Shown one piece after another: positions 53,969 to 62,556 of a stretch of DNA of 64,000 nt. Made by a program: the position numbers and the translations under genes. The notes below the pieces were generated by a model. That model was not told the origin of the DNA. It made no database searches and worked only from the letters and a program-made list of their open reading frames with translations. The stretch spans positions 62,001-126,000 of the forward strand of contig NZ_RYZZ01000030.1 in assembly GCF_003989135.1 (NCBI RefSeq). Reading direction: 5' to 3'. The first letter of the stretch is position 1, and every line of letters starts with the position of its first letter. The DNA is from Peribacillus cavernae. GTDB taxonomy: Bacteria > Bacillota > Bacilli > Bacillales > DSM-1321.

Positions 53969-54270
53969 CCTATTATAGCAATATTTGTATTGTAAAGAAT
54001 AGTAGTAACCCTTTTGCGGAAAAAGTCCAACACATTATCGAGATAACCTAGTAGCTTATATATACGACATGTGAAGTTGAAACTCCTTGTGCATTACCTA
54101 CTAACATATGGCTTTATAAATGTTTAAGCTTTTTGTTTATAAAGAGGTGGCGTCAGGAAAGTGCGGATTTGCAACGATAAGCATTTTGATACGAGTTTTA
54201 TGAGAGGTTATGAAGCCTTATTTAGAAGTGATTTGATTATGTTTGTTGAGGATCTCCGACATAAAGAACC

Positions 54271-54308
54271 CGAATAACAAGCACTCTTTTGTGAGTGTCC
54301 GTTATTCG
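54271..54308. terminator. Hairpin after the PrsA-like gene
   Basis: CGAATAAC pairs with GTTATTCG and inside CACTC pairs with GAGTG. It lies 36 bp beyond the minus-strand stop at 54345, with a moderately T-rich tail. Confidence 0.6.
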
Positions 54309-54344
54309 AGTTATTGTTCAAAAAGGATAGTTGTTTTGAAGACA

Positions 54345-55121
54345 TTAGATTTTAATGTCAACCTTAGCGCTTTTCTTCAGCTCTTCTACTTGTTGAACGA
54401 GCTTTTCTTGCTGCTTTTGTTGCTCAAGTTGTTGCTTGATTTGAGGTTTTATCTCTTCAAGCTTTGGAGGTTCTTGACCACTGGCACTTCCTTGCTGGAC
54501 CGATTGATCATAATACGCTTGAATTTCTTCATCCGTTACTTGCTCTGCAGGTATTTCTTTCTCAACGTACTTCGTGTATTTAATATTTTCAGCAGTTTGA
54601 GTTTTTAGTGCCGTCATATCTAAACCAGCTTGTTTCAGAGCGGCTTCAAATTTCTTATCATCTTTATATTGTTCTTTCGTTTTGGCTAGTTGTTTTTCAA
54701 TTTCGGCATCCGATGCTTGATAGCCTTTTTTATCAGCCTCTTGAAGAATCAGGGTTTGTCCCACTAAGCTATCAATGGTTTGTTCCTTCACTTGCTTAGC
54801 TGCTTCTGCAGAAGTGGGATCTTGTCCCATTTGTTGCATCTGCATTTGTAAAGAAGACAAAGCCATATTATAGTCACGGCCCAAAAGCTCCTTATCGTTA
54901 ACGATAGCAACCGTTTCCTTCTCCTCTACTTTTTGCTTATCTAGCTTCTTTTGCATTTCTTCCATCTGTTTCTCTTGCTGTTTCTTTTGATCTTGCTGCT
55001 CGGTTTGGGCTGTTTTTGTTTGATCCTCATCATTGGATTGTTTACCTTCATCATTCGATCCACAGGCTGTTAAAGTGACAGCTATTATTCCTGTAATAAA
55101 AGGGTATATGAGTTTCTTCAT
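54345..55121 (-). CDS. PrsA/SurA-N-like extracytoplasmic lipoprotein without PPIase domain
   Basis: This 258-residue lipoprotein has the signal MKKLIYPFITGIIAVTLTAC with lipobox LTAC. After a 45-residue Gln/Lys/Glu-rich stretch (coiled coil or disorder), residues about 70-190 match the SurA/PrsA N-terminal chaperone domain (VAIVNDKELLGRDYN, VKEQTIDSLVGQTLILQEAD). The C-terminal 45 residues are again Gln-rich and helical. There is no parvulin (PpiC) domain, so it is probably a holdase rather than a prolyl isomerase. The ATG at 55121 follows AAAGGAGAAC. It is a single-gene unit. Confidence 0.88.
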   Translation of the reverse strand: MKKLIYPFITGIIAVTLTACGSNDEGKQSNDEDQTKTAQTEQQDQKKQQEKQMEEMQKKLDKQKVEEKETVAIVNDKELLGRDYNMALSSLQMQMQQMGQDPTSAEAAKQVKEQTIDSLVGQTLILQEADKKGYQASDAEIEKQLAKTKEQYKDDKKFEAALKQAGLDMTALKTQTAENIKYTKYVEKEIPAEQVTDEEIQAYYDQSVQQGSASGQEPPKLEEIKPQIKQQLEQQKQQEKLVQQVEELKKSAKVDIKI

Positions 55122-55488
55122 GATCGTTCTCCTTTCGTGACCTAGAATTACAATTGATCATTCAAAAAAGATCATCTAGTAAGTATTGTATAAGATATAG
55201 ACGTAAAAAGAAATCATAAGGGTTCATTACCCGATTAAAAGAGACAGACTTAACTCATTTCACGGTTCAAATGTTTCCTCGGTATCTTTTTAGCCATTCC
55301 CATCCATCCTTATTCGTGATATTCCGTCCTTATATTAAATGATGGAATGAAAAATGATGGGTATTTATTCATTTATTTTAGTGAGCAAGTGATTGATTAT
55401 AACGTTCTTTTTGATCTTCCATATTTTTTATATTTTTGAACTACACCTTCCCTTTTGTTATTGTTTATCTTGGAGGTGATACAAATAA
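55122..55488. other. Divergent gap between PrsA-like and small-protein genes
   Basis: AT-rich; nothing coding is visible. TTGAAC at about 55435 with TATTGT 17 bp later may be the promoter of the small gene at 55489. Confidence 0.35.
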
Positions 55489-55764
55489 ATGATTTTTACA
55501 TCCATCAATCAAGACAACCTTTACCAGCTTTGTGATGCATTTGAAGGTTTTCTTATAGATCATGATATTACTTTTACATATGTAGATATGACTGAAGAAA
55601 ACGGAATTATTTCATTTCTTTTCGCTAATGATCCCGAAAAAGGTCGTGTTGTAGAATTTGAAGGGAAGAATTCCATCGGGTTAGAGACCGAATATATTGC
55701 CAAAGAAGTATTAGCCCCTATCCTTCCAAGGTTAAAAGCATACTCAAAAATAAAATCATCCTAA
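55489..55764 (+). CDS. Small acidic protein of unknown function
   Basis: This 91-residue soluble protein has a predicted alpha/beta pattern (LYQLCDAFEGFLIDHDITFT, GIISFLFANDPEKGRVVEFE). I do not recognise a family. The ATG follows TTGGAGGTGATACAAATAA, an excellent ribosome site, and the codon pattern looks real. The last codons are part of the terminator stem. Confidence 0.75.
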   Translation: MIFTSINQDNLYQLCDAFEGFLIDHDITFTYVDMTEENGIISFLFANDPEKGRVVEFEGKNSIGLETEYIAKEVLAPILPRLKAYSKIKSS

Positions 55765-55785
55765 TGGGTGATTTTATTTTTGAGT
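55742..55785. terminator. Perfect 17-bp hairpin overlapping the end of the small gene
   Basis: ACTCAAAAATAAAATCA and TGATTTTATTTTTGAGT flank a 10-nt loop. The left arm encodes the final residues and the stop is in the loop. The stem is AT-rich, followed by AAAAATTT. Confidence 0.6.
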
Positions 55786-55940
55786 AAAAATTTCTGACTT
55801 TTATTCAGGATTTTACTCAATTCCACTTATTCTTTTGCTTTTTCTTTTCGCCTAATTCCTTTCATTATATTCTGTTAACCCAGAGGCTGGAATGCATTTG
55901 TCATCTTAAGTAAGCCGAATTCATTCATACGAAAAAATAG

Positions 55941-55978
55941 TGCCAGGCATCTTTCAGAAAACTGGAGGACGCCTGGCA
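55941..55978 (-). terminator. Terminator of the YflT-domain gene
   Basis: TGCCAGGCATC and GACGCCTGGCA (one mismatch) form a stem; on the minus strand it is followed by ATTTTTTCG. It lies 28 bp beyond the stop at 56007. Confidence 0.75.
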
Positions 55979-56006
55979 TTTGGCTTCTGTTATCGATAGA
56001 GACCCT

Positions 56007-56459
56007 TTACATATTCGAATCATCATTTTTTCTCGTTACCATCACAAGAACCTTGCCTTTCTTCACATCGTCTTCATAACGGCGGGCCTCTTCTTCACCC
56101 AACCCCATCTCCTGTAACGCACTTGATAGACCGCCGGAATTTGTTGCAAGTCCTGCTACAGCTCCGCCCAATGTGGCAAATATAGGGCCTGCAGCTATAA
56201 TCGGGCCTATTCCCGGAATTGCCAAAGTACTCATTCCGACCAACAGACCTGTTAATCCGATTGCTCCACCTGCTGTTGCTCCGGCAATCAATCCGTCCGT
56301 ATTTGTAGGATGTACCTGCTCAGCAGTAGATCCTAAGTTTTCGGTATTTTTTGCAACAATTGAAATCTCATCGATACTATAGCCTGTCCTTTTTAAATCC
56401 TCAACTACAGCCATTGCCTTCTCTTCTTTTTCATAAACACCTATAACTCGTTTTTCCAT
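56007..56459 (-). CDS. General stress protein with YflT domain and glycine-rich segment
   Basis: This 150-residue protein has residues 1-50 (KRVIGVYEKEEKAMAVVEDL, YSIDEISIVAK) matching the YflT/GSP17M domain found in Bacillus stress proteins. Residues 58-110 are Gly/Ala-rich and hydrophobic, like a glycine-zipper membrane segment. The C terminus LGEEEARRYEDDVKKGKVLVMV is typical of these proteins. Its function is unknown but it is stress-induced in relatives. The ATG at 56459 follows GAAGGAGC, and a sigma-B-type promoter lies upstream, which agrees with that. Confidence 0.88.
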   Translation of the reverse strand: MEKRVIGVYEKEEKAMAVVEDLKRTGYSIDEISIVAKNTENLGSTAEQVHPTNTDGLIAGATAGGAIGLTGLLVGMSTLAIPGIGPIIAAGPIFATLGGAVAGLATNSGGLSSALQEMGLGEEEARRYEDDVKKGKVLVMVTRKNDDSNM

Positions 56460-56494
56460 GGTTGTTAGCTCCTTCTAAGTGGCGTATATATTTA

Positions 56495-56519
56495 ATACCC
56501 CATAAGAAAGCTTTTAATC
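56495..56519 (-). promoter_or_regulatory. Sigma-B promoter of the stress protein gene
   Basis: On the minus strand GATTAA, a 13-bp spacer and GGGTAT match the sigma-B consensus GTTTAA-N12/14-GGGWAW with one mismatch. It is 36 bp before the start codon. Confidence 0.72.
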
Positions 56520-56643
56520 AGGAAAGTTCATGTAATAACAAGTGGACAAGTAACATCCAAAAATTAGTATGACCCTAGCTCGAGTTTAATCAATGTTGTT
56601 AAATTGCTCTGTTCCCCAGATATGTAATTCCATCAGTCTCCAT

Positions 56644-57393
56644 TTACCCGAGCATACTATGTCCGCCATTGACCGAAAAAACTTGCCCTGTTACCCAATC
56701 TGAATATGAAGATAATAAGAAGAGTATAATGCCCGTTACATCGTCCACTTTTCCTAGCCGTTTTAGCGGGTATTGCTTCATTAATTTCTCCATCATTACG
56801 CTATCATAACCTTGGCCTTGATCAATGAGTCCAAGTGAAACGGTGTTGCATTGTATATTATTCCTGCCAACTTCTTGGGCTAACGATTTAAGGAAGCTGA
56901 TGGTCCCGCTTCTGGCAGCTCCCGATATAATTAAATTTCGGTCACCGGTTCGGGCGGAATCACCGATAATGTTGATAAATTTGCCCCGTTTATTCTCCAT
57001 CATGTCTGGCATAAATGTGTGCGCTAAATGAAGGACACCGTAGAAACAAACTTCAACCTCACGCTTCCATTCCCCCGGCTCATATTTAAAGAATGATTTA
57101 TACTGCGTCCAGCCGGCATTATTGACGATATCGTCCACAGTTCCTAAATCTCGCTCAATCGATTTTTTCATATTTTGAACGTCTTCAATAGAGGCGAGGT
57201 CCCCTGTCACCAAAACTGTTTTTACACCAGACTCTTCAATCAATTTTGCCGTTTCTAAAGCTTCTTTTTCTGAACTTTGATAATGAAGTGCGATATTAGC
57301 GCCTCGACTTACTGCCTCCAACGCAATTCCCCGTCCGATTCCTTTAGCCGCCCCTGTCACCAGGATGTTTCTTCCTTCTAGATCCAGCTCCAT
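56644..57393 (-). CDS. SDR-family protein lacking the YxxxK catalytic pair
   Basis: This 249-residue protein has a normal SDR nucleotide site, VTGAAKGIGRGIA at 12-24, and VNNAG at 90-94. Where Tyr-x3-Lys should follow the serine region, it reads LIISGAARSGTISFLKSLA: Ser157 instead of Tyr and Arg161 instead of Lys. It ends normally with DWVTGQVFSVNGGHSML. It may be a non-catalytic or altered SDR. The ATG at 57393 follows GGAGG by seven bases. The frame stays open upstream, but there it reads the decayed end of another SDR. It is the last gene after the acyl-CoA cluster. Confidence 0.85.
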   Translation of the reverse strand: MELDLEGRNILVTGAAKGIGRGIALEAVSRGANIALHYQSSEKEALETAKLIEESGVKTVLVTGDLASIEDVQNMKKSIERDLGTVDDIVNNAGWTQYKSFFKYEPGEWKREVEVCFYGVLHLAHTFMPDMMENKRGKFINIIGDSARTGDRNLIISGAARSGTISFLKSLAQEVGRNNIQCNTVSLGLIDQGQGYDSVMMEKLMKQYPLKRLGKVDDVTGIILFLLSSYSDWVTGQVFSVNGGHSMLG

Positions 57394-57429
57394 TTTGTAT
57401 CCTCCATCTCTTACACTATTAAATGAACA

Positions 57430-57461
57430 GCCAGTACAGAGTATTTTCTGTCCGTACTGGC
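57430..57461. terminator. Hairpin between SDR relic and SDR gene
   Basis: GCCAGTAC and GTACTGGC enclose 16 nt with partial pairing. It lies just after the relic's stop at 57468 and may be its old terminator. Confidence 0.5.
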
Positions 57462-57467
57462 CATTCT

Positions 57468-57800
57468 TTACACCATCGTTAAGCCTCCGCTTACAGAAAG
57501 GGTTTGCCCTGTTACGTATTCCGTTTGGCAAAATCTCTTTATAGGTTTGAATATGTCCAAGTAAGTTAATATCAACGATTTTCTTCCATGTGCTCGGCTT
57601 GCTTTTTAGAAAAGTCTCTACCTTATCCCAGCCTGAATTATTAATCAATACATCTATTCTTTTAAAAAATGTATAGCATCCCCCAACGCTTTTATGACAC
57701 TATCTAAGTCAGCAACATCGAAAAATACAACTGCGGCTTCATTGCCAGTCTCTTTTTGAAAGAAACTATTTTCCGAGCATTTTCTATACTGCTACAATAA
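57468..57800 (-). pseudogene. SDR relic with internal deletion
   Basis: The minus strand reads ARKIVSFKKETGNEAAVVF, FDVADLDSVIKALGDA, RIDVLINNSGWDKVETFLKS and WKKIVDINLLGHIQTYKEIL, then jumps directly to FCQTEYVTGQTLSVSGGLTM, V and stop. The pieces are the middle and the very end of an SDR; about 100 residues with the catalytic Tyr-Lys are missing and a frameshift separates the parts. The nucleotide-binding start is not recognisable. Its final motif differs from the adjacent intact SDR, so it was a distinct gene. Confidence 0.78.
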
Positions 57801-58053
57801 TTTTCATGTCATCATAGCGTCGACCACATAGCAACTGTCTCTTGCACCGCTTTCATTTTGAGTTACGGACGGACGTCATTTCATGAAAATCATTACTCCT
57901 GCAATGGCCGAATACAGTACCTTCCAGAAAAAATTCGGTAAAACTTTTTTGATCCTTCTACAACTATCCGATCATTAGCGAATGAGAACCGATTCTTTCT
58001 GGAATCCCACTTTATAAATCCTGTTGGGCCTGCCCAATTCCTAAAGATGGTCT
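57801..58053. other. Decayed or non-coding gap
   Basis: Fragments such as GSKKFYRIFSGRYC can be read on the minus strand, but nothing was recognisable. It may hold the lost start of the SDR relic. Confidence 0.3.
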
Positions 58054-58824
58054 TTATGATTGATATTCAGTATTTTCTTCAAAATAGTCAAATAATTTCT
58101 GACCAACACTGTTTTTCCGTCCGCTTTCAATCTCTTCCACAATGTGTGCCACAAGACCAACAGCTCGTGCGGCTACTGCAAAAGACTTCATTACTTTAGG
58201 ATCAATATCCATATCTGCTAAAATCGCTCCAATGGCGCCAATCGCATTTAACGTTATGGATTTACCTTTTCTCTCATTAAACTGACGGCTGATTTCGTTT
58301 ATAATTTCTGAGTTTTGTTTATAAAAGCCGAGTTCCTGTGCAATTTGAAATAATTTCACTGTACGTGGATCAACAGGTTTATGAATTGGATGTCCGAATC
58401 CTGGCATCTGGAGTCCTTTATCTTCCCTCTCATTAAGAATCAAACTAGCAATTTCGGAAGAACTATTGTCAGCTCCGTGTTTATTAGTTCCATCTTGCAG
58501 CATTTCTGCTACATACTCCATTGCACCGAGATATACTGTACCTGCCCCTAACAAACCAGCGGCTACCGCAGCCTGCACAGCTTCTGGTGCTCCCAGGTAA
58601 GTCAGGCGTGTTGATATTGAACTAGGTGTAAAACCATGCTCGCAAATCGCGACCATAATTGCATTCAACATCTTCGATTCTCTTTCAGTAGGCTTCCTAT
58701 GTTTAGCACCCAAAAATGCCATATCAGCAAGTGTTATGTTCCCAATCAAATCTTCAACAAGATCATATCCATGATTAAAAATTTTATCCGGGTGTGATTT
58801 ACCAACTTTGGTTTCAAACTTCAT
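58054..58824 (-). CDS. Citryl-CoA lyase-like protein (citrate synthase family, short form)
   Basis: This 256-residue protein corresponds to the core of citrate synthase without the large N-terminal domain. PGFGHPIHKPVDPRT near 155-169 is the citrate synthase active-site loop, and FAVAARAVGLVAHIVEEIES the C-terminal part. STRLTYLGAPEAVQAAVAAG is typical of the short citryl-CoA-lyase/CitG-like branch. It may cleave a citryl-CoA-type thioester to acetyl-CoA and a keto acid, or condense them. The ATG at 58824 follows GGGAGGAG. It lies after acyl-CoA dehydrogenase and hydroxyacyl-CoA dehydrogenase genes, so an acyl-CoA substrate is likely. Confidence 0.84.
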   Translation of the reverse strand: MKFETKVGKSHPDKIFNHGYDLVEDLIGNITLADMAFLGAKHRKPTERESKMLNAIMVAICEHGFTPSSISTRLTYLGAPEAVQAAVAAGLLGAGTVYLGAMEYVAEMLQDGTNKHGADNSSSEIASLILNEREDKGLQMPGFGHPIHKPVDPRTVKLFQIAQELGFYKQNSEIINEISRQFNERKGKSITLNAIGAIGAILADMDIDPKVMKSFAVAARAVGLVAHIVEEIESGRKNSVGQKLFDYFEENTEYQS

Positions 58825-58982
58825 GCATTTTCTCCTCCCAATCTTTGAATTTAACATTTCTAAGTAAATAATTGGACTATTAATGTAAGGTTTATGACTT
58901 AGGTATAATCAAGAAAAAAAGCTGATATTTTTTAATTATTTAACGTCTACCATACCAAATATAAGTGATGCATGATTGCCTA

Positions 58983-60158
58983 CTAATACGACTTTGGTAA
59001 GCCAAGATCATGCTGGGCAATGAAGTTCAAAATCATTTCCTCAGAAACCGGTGCGATTTTGAACAATCTTACGTCTCGCCATAATCTCTCTATGTGATAA
59101 TCTTTTGCATACCCATACCCACCCAACGTTTGCATTGCTCTGTCAGTGGCTTGGAAGGCTGCTTCTGCCGCAATTAATTTCGCCATATTTGCCTCTTTTC
59201 CACTCGGCATATTGTGATCAAAAAGCCATGCCGCTTTATAATTCATCAATTGGGCTAAATCAAGCTCTGCCTTAATTCGCGCAAGAGGAAATTGAATGCC
59301 TTGATAAGCACCAATTGGAGTATCATGGAATATATTACGGTTATTAGCATAATCAACCGCCAACTGTAGAGCCAAATATCCTGTTCCAATTAAACCAGCT
59401 GTTGTAACGATTCTCTCAGCATTTAAACTATCAAGCAAGTAAGCCCATCCTTTTCCCTCTTCTCCGATAAGGTTTTCATTATTAACCCGTAAATTCTCAA
59501 TAAAAACAGTATCAGAGCGTATACATCGGGTTCCAACCTTTTCGATCATTTGGGATGTAATTGCATCAGGATGTTTAGCATCTGTTATAAACAAACTAAT
59601 GCCATCTGTCTTTTTCTTTACATCTTCTAAGCGTGTAGTTCGTGCAGCAATAAGCATTTTGTCAGCTACATCGATACCAGATATCCACGTCTTGGAGCCA
59701 TTTACGATGTATTGATTGCCGTTTTTCTTCGCATGTGTGGTGATTTCAAGCGAATTGCTTCCCACATTGGGTTCAGTCAAAGCAAAACAAAAGTTTATCT
59801 TACCCTCTGCGATCTTAGGAAGATATTCGGATTTTTGTTGAAAACTGCCATGTCGTTCGATTGTGATTCCTCCAAATACTGGCGTAAGCATAAACAACTG
59901 GCCTACGGAGGAACCAGCACCTGTTTTGGCTAATTCCTCGATGATCATTGCCATTTCCAGCAATCCAAGTCCTGACCCGCTATACTCTTCAGCAATACCA
60001 ATTCCCAAATATCCATTTTTCCCTAACTCATTCCACAATTCATGAACAAACTCTTTTTTCGCATCTTTTTCCTTCCAATATTCAAGTCCAAATGACTGGC
60101 CAATTTTCCTCACTCCGTCTACAAGCATTTCTTGTTCAGGAACTATCAAAAAATCCAT
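58983..60158 (-). CDS. Acyl-CoA dehydrogenase
   Basis: This is a 391-residue flavoenzyme. CFALTEPNVGSNSLEITT and the C-terminal MQTLGGYGYAKDYHIERLWR and DVRLFKI are signatures of acyl-CoA dehydrogenases. It should oxidise an acyl-CoA at C2-C3. The start at 60158 (MDFLIVPEQ) follows GGGGGAC; seven further open codons upstream have no site. It is 45 bp after the hydroxyacyl-CoA dehydrogenase gene and differs clearly from the one at 19891. Confidence 0.93.
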   Translation of the reverse strand: MDFLIVPEQEMLVDGVRKIGQSFGLEYWKEKDAKKEFVHELWNELGKNGYLGIGIAEEYSGSGLGLLEMAMIIEELAKTGAGSSVGQLFMLTPVFGGITIERHGSFQQKSEYLPKIAEGKINFCFALTEPNVGSNSLEITTHAKKNGNQYIVNGSKTWISGIDVADKMLIAARTTRLEDVKKKTDGISLFITDAKHPDAITSQMIEKVGTRCIRSDTVFIENLRVNNENLIGEEGKGWAYLLDSLNAERIVTTAGLIGTGYLALQLAVDYANNRNIFHDTPIGAYQGIQFPLARIKAELDLAQLMNYKAAWLFDHNMPSGKEANMAKLIAAEAAFQATDRAMQTLGGYGYAKDYHIERLWRDVRLFKIAPVSEEMILNFIAQHDLGLPKSY

Positions 60159-60203
60159 AACGTCCCCCTTCGTATTCAAAAAAACTGAATATAGACATAT
60201 TAG

Positions 60204-61049
60204 TTATTCGTATTTATAAAACCCGATTCCATTTTTCCGTCCCAACCGACCAGCTTTTACATACTTGACTATAAGAGGTGAAGGCCGGTATTTTTCTCCC
60301 AATGTTTTATATAGATGTTCCATGTTTCGTAATCTTGTGTCTAACCCTACCAAATCAACCATCTCAAGAGGTCCCATCGGATGATTTAATCCAAGTTTGA
60401 CAGCCTTATCGATATCTTCGGCCGAAGCCACACCTTCCATCAACATGTTAATTGCTTCATTGCCAATCAAGCTGTTCATTCGGCTTGTTACAAATCCAGG
60501 AAAGTCATTCACCTCTACAGTTTCCTTGCCCATGCGTCTGCCCACTTCTTGCACCGTTTGCACCGTTTCCTCTGATGTATCTAGACCACGTATAATTTCT
60601 ATCAGCTTCATTTTGTGCACCGGATTAAAAAAATGCATCGCAATGAATTTAGCAGGCCGTGAGGTTTGAGCCCCGATTTCAGTAGGGCTCATTGTGGAAG
60701 TATTGGTGGCAAATATCGTGTGGGGAGGACAGATTTCATCCAACTGTTTAAACAAATCAATTTTCAAATCTATGATTTCTAATATAGCCTCTATAACAAG
60801 GTCTGCATTCTCCCCCGCTTTTACCAAGTCTGTTGTATATTCTATATTGATCATTGCCTCTTCCATTTCTCGGGTTTTTATAAATCCCTTTTCCACGCTT
60901 TTTTTCATTTCTTTTTCAATGTATTGTCTCGCACGGCCAGCTGCAGCTTCTGATATATCATGCAATGTAACCTGAAAACCGCTTAAACTAGCAACATAAG
61001 CAATCCCTCTGCCCATTATGCCAGCCCCAATTACAGAAATTTTGTTCAT
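60204..61049 (-). CDS. 3-hydroxyacyl-CoA dehydrogenase
   Basis: This 281-residue enzyme is of the normal short length of 3-hydroxybutyryl-CoA dehydrogenases (HbdA/PaaH). SVIGAGIMGRGIAYVASLSG is the NAD-binding loop, AMHFFNPVHKMKLIEII contains the catalytic His, and ATNTSTMSPTEI and VTSRMNSLIGNEAINML are conserved. It oxidises 3-hydroxyacyl-CoA to 3-oxoacyl-CoA. The ATG at 61049 has AGGAG nine bases upstream; the ATG two codons earlier is too close. With the neighbouring dehydrogenase and ligase it forms part of a beta-oxidation-like route; no enoyl-CoA hydratase or thiolase is in the window. Confidence 0.95.
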   Translation of the reverse strand: MNKISVIGAGIMGRGIAYVASLSGFQVTLHDISEAAAGRARQYIEKEMKKSVEKGFIKTREMEEAMINIEYTTDLVKAGENADLVIEAILEIIDLKIDLFKQLDEICPPHTIFATNTSTMSPTEIGAQTSRPAKFIAMHFFNPVHKMKLIEIIRGLDTSEETVQTVQEVGRRMGKETVEVNDFPGFVTSRMNSLIGNEAINMLMEGVASAEDIDKAVKLGLNHPMGPLEMVDLVGLDTRLRNMEHLYKTLGEKYRPSPLIVKYVKAGRLGRKNGIGFYKYE

Positions 61050-61139
61050 ATTCATTTCTCCTTTTAAATCGCTAATTCTATTCTAAACTCTAAGTATTTA
61101 CGAGAAGTGGTAGGGTTGCTTTTACTTTGAATAAAATTA

Positions 61140-61170
61140 CCTGACATAAAAGTTATAGCTTCATGTCAGG
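61140..61170. terminator. Hairpin after the MFS gene
   Basis: CCTGACAT and ATGTCAGG flank a 15-nt loop, 35 bp beyond the MFS stop. The motif TGTCAGGCAC resembles the TGCCAGGCA hairpin at 55941, possibly copies of one small repeat. Confidence 0.5.
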
Positions 61171-61204
61171 CACCACACAGTCATTTCTTAACTAGAGTAA
61201 ACCG

Positions 61205-62503
61205 TTACTTCCCTATAATCACTTGACTGTCTAGGTCCTTAATTGTTACCCCGGTTGTTTCCCTGCCAAGCCACCAAATCACGATAATAGCTGGTACGTA
61301 AAGGAAGCCAATAACTCCAATGATAAAGCCCAACCCGTAAATGGCTCCTAGCGAACCGACCAAGAATGGTGCAATAGTTGCGACAATGCGCCCAAAAGCA
61401 GTATAAGAGTAAGTAATCCCAGTTCCGCGTATATGAGTCGGAAAAATTTCCGTACCAAACGCAGCCAAACCACTGAAATACCCTTGTGAGAAACCCATGA
61501 CCAATCCGATAAAGATAGCAAAACCAGAAACAGAATCGTTCATTGCAAACAACGGCATTGAGATTACAGAGAGTATGAAATAAATTGTAAATGTGATGCG
61601 CCGGCCAAGCCGATCCGCAATTTCACCGAACAAATAATAACCCAGAAACATAGAAAAGTTGATTGCAGTATACCAATAGGTTAGCGATGTTAGATTTAAC
61701 CCTTTTTCAGTTGCCAGATACGTTGGCAGCCAGGTCATAATTGTGTAATAACCAGTTAACCCAATTGAAGATATGATAAAGAGAAGAAGAAACTGTCTGA
61801 TATATTTAGTAAACAATAGCTTCACAGGTGAGTGATTTAACTCTTCTGCCAGAAGTTGTTTTACTTGATCGCCATTTTCTACGTTAGACTCATTTCGAAT
61901 ATTTGCAACTTCTGTGAAATGTTCTGGTTCTTTAAGCAAAAATCTTGAAATCAATAAAAGGGCAGCTGGAATGAAACCTGCTACAAACACACCTCTCCAG
62001 CCGAAAGATGGGTCAATCCATTGGAACAACCAGCTGGCAAGGATGGAACCGATCGGCCAGCCTGCAGCCATAAATGCCAGCGCTCTGCCCCTTGACTTGG
62101 AGGGCCAAACTTCGCTAAGCAGAGCGGCACCTATCGCCCACTCCCCACCAATCGCAAAACCGGCAAAGAAACGAATGACCATTAATGAAGTAAGGTTCCA
62201 GGTAAATGCAGTAAGCAAAGTAAATACCGCGTACATGCTTATGGTAAAATATAAAGCGAATTTTCTCCCTTTGCGATCTGCAATTGGACCCCAAAAGAAT
62301 CCGCCAGTTGCATACCCAATCAAGGTAACGGTTGCTACCAGCGCAGCAGTGCTAATACTAATTCCAAATTCCTCGGACACTGATTTCATTGAAAAAGAGT
62401 ATAAACTCATTTCAAATCCGTCTATTACAACACCGGCAAATACGGTAAACAGCACAATAACCAAATAATTCTTACTGTTGATAGAAGCAGCTTGATTTTC
62501 CAT
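61205..62503 (-). CDS. MFS transporter (aromatic-acid/metabolite:H+ symporter-like)
   Basis: This 432-residue protein has twelve membrane segments. The MFS loop between helices 2 and 3 reads GPIADRKGRKFALYFT, repeated in the second half as GEIADRLGRRITFTIY. FFAGFAIGGEWAIGAALLSE is typical of the sugar-porter/AAHS and SHS groups that import organic acids. The ATG at 62503 follows GGGGGGTT. It lies between the acyl-CoA ligase and hydroxyacyl-CoA dehydrogenase genes, so it probably imports the acid that the ligase activates. Confidence 0.93.
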   Translation of the reverse strand: MENQAASINSKNYLVIVLFTVFAGVVIDGFEMSLYSFSMKSVSEEFGISISTAALVATVTLIGYATGGFFWGPIADRKGRKFALYFTISMYAVFTLLTAFTWNLTSLMVIRFFAGFAIGGEWAIGAALLSEVWPSKSRGRALAFMAAGWPIGSILASWLFQWIDPSFGWRGVFVAGFIPAALLLISRFLLKEPEHFTEVANIRNESNVENGDQVKQLLAEELNHSPVKLLFTKYIRQFLLLFIISSIGLTGYYTIMTWLPTYLATEKGLNLTSLTYWYTAINFSMFLGYYLFGEIADRLGRRITFTIYFILSVISMPLFAMNDSVSGFAIFIGLVMGFSQGYFSGLAAFGTEIFPTHIRGTGITYSYTAFGRIVATIAPFLVGSLGAIYGLGFIIGVIGFLYVPAIIVIWWLGRETTGVTIKDLDSQVIIGK

Positions 62504-62556
62504 TCATAACCCCCCATTCAATTTTAAAGTTTATAATATTCAGTTAACTATGCCCG

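Noticed and set aside
53809..54033. Extension of the ftsZ frame by 75 codons upstream of the chosen start
   Set aside because: The extension lacks a ribosome site and part of it reads as an ftsA-like tail in another frame; the FtsZ consensus starts at the chosen ATG.
56644..57648. A 334-codon frame that would fuse two SDRs
   Set aside because: The first 85 codons are an out-of-frame SDR relic; an excellent ribosome site marks the true start at 57393.
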